Part shown: piece after piece, positions 37,028 to 46,262 of the stretch
Layout of the letters: the number at the start of each line of letters is the position of its first letter
Position numbering within the stretch: position 1 is the stretch's first letter
Assembly (NCBI GenBank): GCA_002717625.1
Contig: PBEF01000011.1
Coordinates: 1 to 64,000, forward strand
DNA: 64,000 nucleotides
Direction: 5' to 3'
Source: Fidelibacterota bacterium
GTDB lineage: Bacteria > Fidelibacterota > Marinisomatia > SCGC-AAA003-L08 > D37C17
The notes under the pieces: model-generated
What the model saw: the letters and a program-made list of their open reading frames with translations, nothing else
Database searches by the model: none
What the model was told of the DNA's origin: nothing
Position numbers and translations under genes: made by a program

Positions 37028-37945
37028 ATGGATAGAATTAAAATTCATGCACCTGCAACAGTTGCTAATTTATCATGTGGTTTTGATGTTTTAGGACTCT
37101 GTCTTAATCACCCTTATGATGAAATAGAGGTTAGTAAAATATTAGAAAGAAAAGTAACTCTTGAAATTTTAGAGTCTCCTTATAGTAATATTCCAGATAA
37201 TCCAAATGATAATACGGGAGGAGTCCCTGCTCAGTTAATTCAGAAAGATTTAGATTTTGGTTTTCATATTAAAATCAAGAAAGGAATTCCGCTTTGTGGC
37301 GGGCTAGGGTCTAGTGCTGCAACTTCTGTAGGAGTAGTATATGCTATTAATTGTTTATTAGATAGCAAATTAAGTCAGAAACAAATGCTGGAATATGCAT
37401 TAGAGGGAGAAAAGATTTCTGCTTCTAATCCTCATGCAGACAATATAGCTCCATGTCTTTTAGGTGGATTAACTTTAATTAGAGATACTAAGTCTTTAGA
37501 TGTTATAAATATTCCTGTAGAAAATTATTATGTCGCATTAATACATCCGCACATAGAAATAAAAACTGAGCAAGCACGTAATATTTTACCTAAAAATGTA
37601 AAATTAGATATAGCGATTAAACAATGGGGAAATGTAGGTGCCCTTATATTTGGATTATCATCTAATAATAAAGAACTTATTAAAAGGTCTATGGAAGATT
37701 TTATTGTTGAACCTGTGCGGTCAAATCTAATAGAAGGATTTTATACTATTAAAAATAATGCTATTAAATTAGGTTCTATTGGTTCAGGAATATCAGGTTC
37801 AGGACCAACGATTTTTGCAATATGTGAATCAAAGATTATTGCTACTGAAATATTAGAGTTTTCGAATTCCTATTATAAGTCTTTAAATATAGGGTGTGAT
37901 GTTTTTTTATCAAAAATCAATGATAGTGGACCTATAATTGTATAG
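37028..37945 (+). CDS. thrB: Homoserine kinase
   Basis: This 305-residue GHMP kinase has 'APATVANLSCGFDVLG' at the start and the ATP loop 'PLCGGLGSSAATSVG'. 'GSIGSGISGSGPTIFAI' is the C-terminal GHMP motif. It phosphorylates homoserine on the way to threonine. It is followed directly, with no gap, by thrC, the next enzyme. Confidence 0.95.
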   Translation: MDRIKIHAPATVANLSCGFDVLGLCLNHPYDEIEVSKILERKVTLEILESPYSNIPDNPNDNTGGVPAQLIQKDLDFGFHIKIKKGIPLCGGLGSSAATSVGVVYAINCLLDSKLSQKQMLEYALEGEKISASNPHADNIAPCLLGGLTLIRDTKSLDVINIPVENYYVALIHPHIEIKTEQARNILPKNVKLDIAIKQWGNVGALIFGLSSNNKELIKRSMEDFIVEPVRSNLIEGFYTIKNNAIKLGSIGSGISGSGPTIFAICESKIIATEILEFSNSYYKSLNIGCDVFLSKINDSGPIIV

Positions 37946-39247
37946 ATGAAATTTTATAGCACAAACGGACAATCTAATCCAGTTAGTTTTAAAGATGCTT
38001 TATTAACTGGAATGCCTCAAGATAAAGGCCTCTATATGCCAGAGAGTATTCCTGATTTATCAAGTATATTTAAGCAGGATAATGATTTAACTTTTCAAGA
38101 AATATCCTTTTTAATATCGTCTGAATTTATAGATAAAGAATTATCAGTTTCGCAGGTTCAAGATATTATTGAAAAGTGTATTACATTTGAAGCCCCTAAT
38201 TATAATATTTTTGACAATGTTTATTGTTTAGAATTATTTTATGGGCCAACTCTTGCATTTAAAGATTTTGGAGCGCGTTTTATGGCTCGTTGTATGGAAT
38301 CTTTTATTCAAAGTGCAAATAAAGAAATTAATATCTTAGTTGCTACATCAGGAGATACGGGAAGTGCTGTTGCTCATGGTTTTTATGATGTTGAGGGAAT
38401 TAATGTAATTATTTTATATCCTAAAGGTAAAGTTAGTAATATCCAAGAAAAGCAGTTGACTACATTGGATAAAAATATTTATGTTTTAGAAATAGATGGT
38501 ACTTTTGATGATTGCCAAAAGTTAGTTAAAAAAGCTTTTTTAGATAAAAGTTTAAAAGATAAAATTAATTTATCTTCTGCAAATTCTATTAATATAGCTA
38601 GGCTTATTCCTCAGATTTTTTATTATGCATATTCATATTTACAATTAGAAAACAAGTCTCTTCCAACTGTTTTTTCTGTTCCATGTGGAAATTTTGGAAA
38701 TATTACAGCAGGTATGATAGGCAAAAACATAGGTATTCCGATATATCAATTTATTGGGGCAACAAATTCAAACGATATTGTTCCTAATTATTTAATTACA
38801 GAGAAATATAAACCCAAGCCTTCTGTCCAAACGATATCTAACGCAATGGATGTTGGGAATCCTAGTAATTTGGTAAGAATTATTGATTTATATTCTGATA
38901 TAGACAGTATTAGGAGTAATCTGCTGAGCTGGTCCTTTAATGATGATGAAACTTCGATTATGATATCTGATATAAGCAAAAAATATGATTATGTAATGTG
39001 TCCGCATAGTTCCATTGGCCTTTTAGGTTTATTAAAGTATATGAGCATGCAGTCAAATCATATGAATAATGTGTTTTTAGGTACTGCTCATCCTGGAAAA
39101 TTTTCAGATATCGTTAATCCTATTATAAATGATACTATAGAGTTGCCAAAAAGATTAAAAGATGTTTTATTGTTAGAAAAGAAATCAGTGGAATTAAATA
39201 ATGATTATAATGAATTTTATGATTATTTATTAAGAACTTTTGAATAA
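37946..39247 (+). CDS. thrC: Threonine synthase
   Basis: The 433-residue protein has 'FYSTNGQSNPVSFKDAL' at the start, the PLP lysine motif 'YGPTLAFKDFGARFMA', the phosphate-binding 'VATSGDTGSAVAHGFY' and 'VPCGNFGNITAG'. It resembles the E. coli/yeast-type (class II) enzyme. It converts phosphohomoserine to threonine, completing the thrB-thrC step. It starts one base after the thrB stop. Confidence 0.95.
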   Translation: MKFYSTNGQSNPVSFKDALLTGMPQDKGLYMPESIPDLSSIFKQDNDLTFQEISFLISSEFIDKELSVSQVQDIIEKCITFEAPNYNIFDNVYCLELFYGPTLAFKDFGARFMARCMESFIQSANKEINILVATSGDTGSAVAHGFYDVEGINVIILYPKGKVSNIQEKQLTTLDKNIYVLEIDGTFDDCQKLVKKAFLDKSLKDKINLSSANSINIARLIPQIFYYAYSYLQLENKSLPTVFSVPCGNFGNITAGMIGKNIGIPIYQFIGATNSNDIVPNYLITEKYKPKPSVQTISNAMDVGNPSNLVRIIDLYSDIDSIRSNLLSWSFNDDETSIMISDISKKYDYVMCPHSSIGLLGLLKYMSMQSNHMNNVFLGTAHPGKFSDIVNPIINDTIELPKRLKDVLLLEKKSVELNNDYNEFYDYLLRTFE

Positions 39248-39288
39248 ATTATAAATCTTAAAATTATATAAAATGAAAGGAACTTGAA

Positions 39289-40431
39289 TTGAAATTAGAT
39301 ACTAAAATTGTAAGAGCATCTTCTAAACCAGATAAAACTACAGGAGCTGTTGTTCCTCCTATATATCAAACAGCAACATATGTTCTAGAGGAGGTTGGTA
39401 AAGATAAAGGTTTTGATTATACAAGAGCATCTAATCCTAGTCGTCAATTATTAGAAGAACATTTAGCTGCTATCGAGGGAGCAAAATATGGCGTATGTTT
39501 TTCAAGTGGAATGTCTGCAGTGGATAGTATTATGAAATTACTGAAAGTAGGTGATCATGTTATTTGTTCAGATGATGTTTATGGTGGTGTTTCTAGACAT
39601 TTCAATCAAGTTTTAGTTCATTATGGTTTAGAGTTTACGTATGTTAATTCATCTAATCCTGAAAGTGTAAAAAATGCTATAAAAGATAATACAAAATTAT
39701 TGTGGATTGAAACTCCCACTAATCCATTATTGAAAATAACAGATTTAAATGCAATGAATCAAATTGCTAAGGATAATAATTTATTATTCGGAGTAGATTC
39801 AACATTTTCTACGCCTGTTTTTTTGAGACCCCTTGAATTTGGGGCAGATATTGCAATGCATAGTACTACTAAGTATTTAAGCGGACATAATCAAATTATT
39901 GGTGGAGCAATTTTAACTAATAATCAAGAAATTTTTGATAAGATGAAATTTATTCAAAAAACAATTGGTGCTGTTTCAAGTCCTTTTGATTGTTATTTAA
40001 CAATGCTTGGACTTAGGACATTGCACTTAAGAATGGAACGCCATGCAGAAAATGCTCAAGCAGTTGCAGAGTTTTTAGAAAGTCATCCTAAAGTATCAAG
40101 AGTTGCATATCCAGGGCTTCCTTCTGATCCAGGATATGATATAGCAAAGCAGCAAATGCTTGGTTTTTCTGGAATGATTTCGTTTGAATTAAGTGGTGGT
40201 ATTCCAGCGGGGAAACATGTCATGAATAATGTGAAACTTTGTTTCTTAGCTGAAAGTTTAGGTGCTGTAGAAACTATGATTACTCATCCCGCAACAATGA
40301 CTCATGCTGAAGTTCCAGAACAAGAAAGACATGCTAGAGGGCTGACTGATGGTTTGGTTCGATTATCTGTAGGGATAGAACATAAACAGGATATTATTAA
40401 TGACCTTTCGCAAGCTTTAGAAGGAGCTTGA
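39289..40431 (+). CDS. Cystathionine gamma-synthase / beta-lyase family PLP enzyme
   Basis: This is a 380-residue trans-sulfuration enzyme. 'PPIYQTATYV', 'YTRASNPSRQLLEEHLAAIEG', 'FSSGMSAVDSI', and the PLP lysine in 'MHSTTKYLSGHN' are clear. 'SLGAVETMITHPATMTHAEVP' is typical of the MetB/CGL group. It could act as cystathionine gamma-synthase, gamma-lyase or beta-lyase; position after homoserine-branch genes favours methionine synthesis (MetB). The start is TTG, with AAAGGA 7 bases upstream. Confidence 0.9.
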   Translation: MKLDTKIVRASSKPDKTTGAVVPPIYQTATYVLEEVGKDKGFDYTRASNPSRQLLEEHLAAIEGAKYGVCFSSGMSAVDSIMKLLKVGDHVICSDDVYGGVSRHFNQVLVHYGLEFTYVNSSNPESVKNAIKDNTKLLWIETPTNPLLKITDLNAMNQIAKDNNLLFGVDSTFSTPVFLRPLEFGADIAMHSTTKYLSGHNQIIGGAILTNNQEIFDKMKFIQKTIGAVSSPFDCYLTMLGLRTLHLRMERHAENAQAVAEFLESHPKVSRVAYPGLPSDPGYDIAKQQMLGFSGMISFELSGGIPAGKHVMNNVKLCFLAESLGAVETMITHPATMTHAEVPEQERHARGLTDGLVRLSVGIEHKQDIINDLSQALEGA

Positions 40432-40476
40432 TTTTTTCTTTTAAATATTTTTTCCTTCTATTAAATTACATATAAT

Positions 40477-42420
40477 ATGAAAAAAATAGTAATTAGTTCA
40501 TTTTTTATAATTTTATTATCATCATTGTTATTTTCAAAAAATTTAACTCTTCATGATTATGATAATCCTTCAGCTAGTCATATTTTAGATGTTGAAATTC
40601 CTAGTGATAATCAGAACCTTTTAATAGTATCTGGTATGTTAGGTGGTATTGAATTTTATGATATATCAAATCCACAAGTTTTAAACCATTTAGATAATTT
40701 GCAGCTTACTGGAGGAGGCGGTGGAGGCCAAGGTGGTGGTACAAAGCCTAATTGTATTATTGCTTACAGCGAATATGCTTATGTAACTACAAATAGAGGT
40801 TTAGGTGTTATTAATATTGCAAATCTTAATAATCCTCAATACTTAGGTATTGTAACTGGAACAAATAATTATATACTAGAAAATTTAGATATTTCAGAAT
40901 ATAATAATCTTTTAGCTGTTGCTGCTCATGAAGATGGAGTATTCATTTATGATTTATCAAATCCATCAAGTCCTAGCTATTTAACTACTATTGAAACAGA
41001 AAATTCATGGACAGTGACTTTTGATGAGAATATTTTATATATTGCTGATGAACAAACTTTAAAAATGTATTTAATTAATGATGGATTTAGTTATTTAAGC
41101 TCTATTGAAATGGGTAATGCGATTAAAGATGTTGTTATTAATAATAATGTTTTATATGTAGCTGTTGGATCAGATGGGGTTGTAGCTTATAAAATAGAGC
41201 CAGACTTTAATATATCTTTGATTGATTCATATAATACATCTGCTATGGCTAATAGATTAGCTCCTTTAGGTGTTGAATTTGATCATAAAGTTGCAGTTTC
41301 TGATTGGGATGATGTGGAAGTATTAGAATCAAATTTTGATGATAACATTGAACTTGTGGGTTATAAAAATACAACTAGAAGAACAATGGCTATAGCTGTA
41401 AAGAATAATTATATTTATTCAGCTGAATGGAATAGTGTGCAAATATTTGAGTATGGTGAGATTGATGGCCCTGATTTAGACTTAAGTACCTATGAATTAA
41501 ATTATCCATATGTTGAAAACGGTCAATTTTATACAATGTCTTTAAATGTGGAAAATAATGGTAATCAAGTTTTAAATATTATAGATGCATATACAACAAA
41601 TAATGAATTCTCTTATTCTGTATTAAACAATTTGAGTCCAGGAGAGTCTCAAACTGTTGATATTATTTATAATGCAAATTCTAATAATTCATCTGGAAGT
41701 TATAGAATATTTAGCAATGATAATGATGAATCTGAGGTTATCTGTGAAACTAATGGCAATATTGATGGTGCTAATATTGGAGATATAGCTCCAGATTTTG
41801 ATTTAGATATTATAGCTAATGATTCAGGGTCCTTCCAATTATCAGATTATATTGGAAAAGTTGTTGTTTTAGTATTTTTTGCTCCTAATTGACCTGTCTG
41901 TAGTCCGGAGTTATCGGATATTGAAACTGCTGTTTGGCAAAATTTTGATAATAGTGAAGTTGCTGTTATTGGTATTTCTAATACTAATAATCAAAATGTT
42001 ATTAATAATTTTGTTGCAGAAAACAGTTTGACTTTTCCTATTCTTTTTGATCCTGGAAGCTCTGGAGGAGTTCAAGGAGGAGATACATATGATTTATATT
42101 ATATGCCTAATGACGGGTCCCCTTATCCTCGTGATTTTGTAATTGATCAAGATGGAATTATTGCATATGCTAATAATGAGATTGATACAGCTTGGATGTT
42201 AGCAGTAATTAATGATTTGTTGATGATAAATGATATGGTTTTAGGTGATATTAATCAAGACTTTATTGTGAATATTTTGGACATTGTATTGCTAATTAGC
42301 TTTATATTGTCATCAGAAATTCCTTCAGATAATCAATTTCTATCTTCAGATATAAATGCTGATGGTATTATTAATATTCTTGATGTTGTTTCGATTATAA
42401 ATATTATTTTAAATATTTAG
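40477..42420 (+). CDS. Secreted selenoprotein: propeller repeats, thioredoxin-like domain with UxxC, dockerin (in-frame UGA at 41890-41892)
   Basis: The track splits this into 40477-41892 and 42028-42420, but both are in one frame, and between them the only stop is the single TGA at 41890. Reading it as selenocysteine gives a 647-residue protein with U472. Domain order is a signal peptide (1-20), LVIVD-type propeller repeats ('GVINIANLNNPQYLG', 'GVFIYDLSNPSSPSYL'), a choice-of-anchor/DUF1573-like beta domain (about 345-430), and an AhpC/TSA-like thioredoxin domain. The last starts 'GDIAPDFDLD' and reads 'VVVLVFFAPN-U-PVCSPELSDI'. Two dockerin repeats end it. U sits where the first redox Cys of CxxC should be. 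Homologues outside this lineage should show Cys. The tRNA-Sec at 20433 supports recoding. A 'GGGGGGQGGG' loop near residue 77 is unusual. Confidence 0.88.
41890..41919 (+). promoter_or_regulatory. Candidate bacterial SECIS element downstream of the recoded UGA
   Basis: Immediately after the UGA, TCCG (41904-41907) can pair with CGGA (41915-41918), extended by a G-U pair (41903-41919), around the 7-base loop GAGTTAT. The stem begins 10-11 bases after the UGA, and the loop contains GU. Bacterial SECIS elements are coding-region hairpins close to the UGA, so position fits. The stem is short and was folded by eye. Confidence 0.5.
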
Positions 42421-42421
42421 A

Positions 42422-42462
42422 AACAATCCTTATATATATAAATATATAATATTATAATTGTT
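42422..42462. other. AT-rich inverted repeat in the gap after the selenoprotein gene
   Basis: AACAAT (42422) and ATTGTT (ending 42462) flank an AT-only stretch that can itself fold ('TTATATA'/'TATATAA'). It could be a weak terminator or part of the promoter region of the next lipoprotein gene. In DNA this AT-rich such pairing arises easily. Confidence 0.2.
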
Positions 42463-42509
42463 GTAATTTATTATACTGTTTAAGCAATAGATTTAAATAT
42501 AAATTTTAT

Positions 42510-45500
42510 ATGTTTAATAAAAGAAAAGAAACTACATATCTCTACTTTGCATTCCTTAGTATTATTATATTGATTTTTTCTTCATGTTCATCTGAGTATT
42601 CTCAAATACGAAATGAAAAAAAACTATATAAAGAAGAAAAGAAAAAAGAGAGGAAAGAGAAGACGAAGAATAGAAGAATTCAACGTAATTCTAAAAATGA
42701 GTTCAAAGCTTATTATAATTCTTATTACTTAGCAAAAATTAAATTTAGAGATGCTTTAGAAGAAGCCAGTGTTCATCAAAATTCTAGCAATACAAGAAGT
42801 AATAACTCAGTTAAACTTTTTGACGATGCAATTAAATATTCCAATGTAGTGCTAGATGATTTTTATAATACAGATTATTGGTTAGATGCTGCTTATATAA
42901 AAGCTAGAGCTAGTTATAGTAAAAATATTTTTTCAGCAGCGAGCTATTATTTTAATGAAATAATTAAAAATAAAAATAATCCATATTACTATGACAGCTT
43001 GGTTAGAATGGGTTTTATTAGCTTGCGTTTAAATGATAGCAAGAAACTTTTAAGTATATTGGAAGAATTAGATTCTAGCATAGATAGCTTTAATTCTAAT
43101 ATTAAAAAATTAGATAAAAAAAATCCTTATAAATTTATTCAAAATGATTTACTCCAAGTGGAGTCGAATTATTATATTCTTAAAGCAGAAGAGGCATTAT
43201 ACTCAAATTCACCTATTAGCGAAGTTGAATATTATTATAAATTAGCAATTAATAGTTCTATAGATAAATCAAAGACTGAATATTTATACTCTATTTTATT
43301 ATCTATTTTTGAATCATCCAATGATATACTAAAAGTTTTAGAGTATACAGATAAAGTTATATCTTTAAATAAATTAAATAAAGATGATATATCATCAGAT
43401 CTTTATTTGAAAGATTGGTTTGATTTAAATAGATCCTTAGGGCTCCATTCTAATATTTATAAGCATATTGATTCTTTGTATAAGGAGTCTAGTAATATTA
43501 AAGATAAATTATATCTTTTATTAGAAAGAGCAAAAACATATTTTTATGATGAAAATATAGAGCTAGCATTTACTGAATTTAATAAGTTAGTACAGGATTA
43601 TGAAGAAGATCTTCTTTTGTATAAGGATTATTTTTCAGAAGTTTATTATTATTTAGGTCAAATTTATTTGAAGTCTAAATATGATTATAAGTTAGCATTA
43701 AATTATTTTGATTTATCTATTGAAAAAAAATCAAAAGATAATCCTTCTATTAATAAATCTAAATCATTAAATGATTATTTAGAATTATACGATCAATACT
43801 TAGTGGCCAATGCTTCTAATGTTAAATTGACTGCTAGTGATTCATTGGTAGTTAATGAAATAAATGTAGAGTCTGGTAATAATGAATTTTATATCCCCGT
43901 TCCAGATGATTATAGCTATAATTCAGATAATGTAGATACTCTTTTGTTTAATATGGGCTCTATTCTTTATTTTGATTTAGATATGAAAGATGAGGCCCTT
44001 AATAAATTTGAGTTTTTATATAATGGTTACACTGATTCTTATTTGATTCCTCAGGTGATTAAAATTTTGAACGAAATTGATCCATCTATTGATTGGAGAC
44101 GTAAATTTTTAGGTGATTTAAAAGTTTTTTCTAAAAATAAAAATGAAGTAATTGATAATTCATTGATTGATAGTAGAAACAAAGCATTTAAAGCTATGAA
44201 TTCTTCTATACAGGAAGCTTTAAATTTATTTGAGATTAATTTTGATAGGTATGATGATTTAAATTCTTTATATATGATTGCTTTTATCTACGATTTTTAT
44301 TTAAAGGACCCTTATCAGGCTGTAACGTTTTATAATAAATATTTAGAGCATGCTGCTGCTGATAATATTAATGTTGTTACTAATAGATTGAGAAGTATTG
44401 AGACAGTATTGAATGATGAAATAAATATTACTAAACAACGTATAGCATATAGTAATTCTTTACAATATTTAAATTATAATTCTTTAATTAGCAAAGATTC
44501 TATTTTAGTTTCTTTGAGTGATTGTCAAAAAGGTGAAAGTATAAAATTAAAAGATAAATGTAAGGCTTTTGAAAATGTTATTGATTTTTTGTCTCCGGAA
44601 GAATTACTTGATACTTTATCTGTTAACTTAATAGGTAAATGGTCTAATAATAAAAGTATGGATTTGCAAATTTTTGATGTAGCTATGACTTTATATGCTA
44701 ATATTCAAGATAATGAATTAACAGCTAAATATTGTAAAATATTGATTGATTACTATGCTGATTCAGATATTATAAATGATGTTTATTTATTGCTAGATAA
44801 GGTTGAGCCAAATTCTGATTGGTCTTTAGTTATATCAAATGCAATATATGAAGATTTTTTAGAAATTGAAAAATTCTCTCCTAAGACAGGGCTGGATATT
44901 GTTAATGCATCTTTACAAAAACCTAAGCCTGCGACTCTGAGCTCAGAAAATATTTTTTATAAGGTATATAAGGATTCTTTGATACAATATCAAGACTCTG
45001 CAGTCTATTCATTAAAATATAATAGTAATATTTTTTCAGATAACAGAAATTTAGGTGAGAAATTTTTAATTTCTAAATTGAATACAAAGGAAGTTCGTTA
45101 TACTGTAGATAAAAATTCTATAATAAAATGGGATTTGAACTACTCTAGATCTCAAGAAATATCAGAAGATGATTATTATTTTGATAATAATTTGAAAGTA
45201 ATACAAGAATCTATTAGTCCGGAAACTAAAAATTATAGATATAATATTAATGATACTGCTAGTGAGTGTTATTATTTGGAAGAATCATATTCTTGTTATG
45301 AGGTTAGAGCTATCCCAAATAAAGATGGTTTCTATAAAACTATATGGTTTCTAGAACTAGAGGATAATGTATTTTTAAGAATTAAAGAAAATATTTCTAA
45401 TATTAATCAAGAATTATTATTTAAAAATGAATTTAAGTATAAAAAAATAGATTCATTTTATATAGTGGATAAAATCAAAAAAATTGATTTGAATAAAGAA

Positions 45501-46055
45501 TATATTACTATATTAGATGTAAATGAAATACAGGTTAATAATGGGATATTATTAGAAGACTTAATGCCTAAAAATAATATCAAGGTAAAAGATTTTAATA
45601 TTCAAGATTTAAATCAAAAATTAATGAATCTAATTGATATGAATAATGTATTATTTCCTGATTTAGAAGATATTAATGATGATAGTAATAAGAATTTATT
45701 TGATTATTCACAATCTGTAAATCAGTATTTTTATTTTGTTGAAACTGCAACTATTAATGGTGTTGAATTAACGGATAAGGATATGATAGTTGCTTATAAT
45801 GATGATGTGGTCGTTGGCGCAAGACAATATGTATTAGAAGGCAGAATTGATGTTCCACTTATGGGTTATGATAATTCATCAGAAAATACTAAAATATCTA
45901 CAAAAGGATATTGTGAAGTTGGTGATATTCCTATAATTAAAGTTCATAGAGATAATGGTGAAGTGATTGACATGGATGTTATTTTAATAGATGATGATGG
46001 AACTTTAGGATTTCAATCTATAGGTCATGTTTATGTAATTTTACAAAAGGATTGA
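42510..46055 (+). CDS. Large TPR lipoprotein, PorW/SprE-like, with C-terminal beta domain
   Basis: The 1181-residue protein has a lipoprotein signal ending 'IFSSC', with Cys26 acylated. A very basic linker (about 40-62) follows, then 'EFKAYYNSYYLAKIKFRDAL', which resembles the N-terminal region of PorW/SprE, the outer-membrane lipoprotein tied to type IX secretion. TPR-like helical repeats fill about 80-870. The last ~105 residues ('FYFVETATINGVELTDKDMI', 'GARQYVLEGRIDVPLMGYD') form a beta domain often seen at the end of secreted proteins of this lineage. With the sorting-domain protein at base 1, this suggests a T9SS-like export route. The PorW link is by resemblance and needs a profile search. 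Confidence 0.65.
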   Translation: MFNKRKETTYLYFAFLSIIILIFSSCSSEYSQIRNEKKLYKEEKKKERKEKTKNRRIQRNSKNEFKAYYNSYYLAKIKFRDALEEASVHQNSSNTRSNNSVKLFDDAIKYSNVVLDDFYNTDYWLDAAYIKARASYSKNIFSAASYYFNEIIKNKNNPYYYDSLVRMGFISLRLNDSKKLLSILEELDSSIDSFNSNIKKLDKKNPYKFIQNDLLQVESNYYILKAEEALYSNSPISEVEYYYKLAINSSIDKSKTEYLYSILLSIFESSNDILKVLEYTDKVISLNKLNKDDISSDLYLKDWFDLNRSLGLHSNIYKHIDSLYKESSNIKDKLYLLLERAKTYFYDENIELAFTEFNKLVQDYEEDLLLYKDYFSEVYYYLGQIYLKSKYDYKLALNYFDLSIEKKSKDNPSINKSKSLNDYLELYDQYLVANASNVKLTASDSLVVNEINVESGNNEFYIPVPDDYSYNSDNVDTLLFNMGSILYFDLDMKDEALNKFEFLYNGYTDSYLIPQVIKILNEIDPSIDWRRKFLGDLKVFSKNKNEVIDNSLIDSRNKAFKAMNSSIQEALNLFEINFDRYDDLNSLYMIAFIYDFYLKDPYQAVTFYNKYLEHAAADNINVVTNRLRSIETVLNDEINITKQRIAYSNSLQYLNYNSLISKDSILVSLSDCQKGESIKLKDKCKAFENVIDFLSPEELLDTLSVNLIGKWSNNKSMDLQIFDVAMTLYANIQDNELTAKYCKILIDYYADSDIINDVYLLLDKVEPNSDWSLVISNAIYEDFLEIEKFSPKTGLDIVNASLQKPKPATLSSENIFYKVYKDSLIQYQDSAVYSLKYNSNIFSDNRNLGEKFLISKLNTKEVRYTVDKNSIIKWDLNYSRSQEISEDDYYFDNNLKVIQESISPETKNYRYNINDTASECYYLEESYSCYEVRAIPNKDGFYKTIWFLELEDNVFLRIKENISNINQELLFKNEFKYKKIDSFYIVDKIKKIDLNKEYITILDVNEIQVNNGILLEDLMPKNNIKVKDFNIQDLNQKLMNLIDMNNVLFPDLEDINDDSNKNLFDYSQSVNQYFYFVETATINGVELTDKDMIVAYNDDVVVGARQYVLEGRIDVPLMGYDNSSENTKISTKGYCEVGDIPIIKVHRDNGEVIDMDVILIDDDGTLGFQSIGHVYVILQKD

Positions 46056-46056
46056 T

Positions 46057-46251
46057 TTGATTAAAACGAGAAAAACAAAATTACAGATATTATGGTCAAT
46101 GCGAAAATGGTCCATTAAATATATTAATTGGAGGTTAATTACAGCTTATCCAGATGGATTGAAATATGCTATTAGACATCCTCTAGAATTATGCAGAGAT
46201 TTTTGGAATTATTTGATTTGGTGTCAAGAGATTGATAAAGATATAAATTGA
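46057..46251 (+). CDS. Small basic protein, unknown function
   Basis: This 64-residue ORF has a TTG start one base after the previous stop; AAAAGGA 5 bases upstream supports it. It is basic and aromatic-rich ('QILWSMRKWSIKYINW', 'CRDFWNYLIWCQEIDKD'), with no signal peptide. It fills the gap between the PorW-like gene and pyrD on the same strand. No family is recognised. Confidence 0.55.
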   Translation: MIKTRKTKLQILWSMRKWSIKYINWRLITAYPDGLKYAIRHPLELCRDFWNYLIWCQEIDKDIN

Positions 46252-46262
46252 TTTTTTAAATT

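Noticed and set aside
40477-42420. Reading this locus as two genes or a pseudogene broken by a nonsense mutation
   Set aside because: The frame is continuous on both sides, only one stop interrupts it, the stop is UGA exactly at a redox Cys position, and a tRNA-Sec is present. The downstream ORF start (TTG at 42028) falls inside the thioredoxin fold.
8436-42509. Strong intrinsic terminators and sigma-70-like promoters in the intergenic gaps
   Set aside because: The gaps are AT-only in large part; matches to TATAAT or hairpins arise by chance and none has both a GC stem and a T-tract or well-spaced -35/-10 pair.
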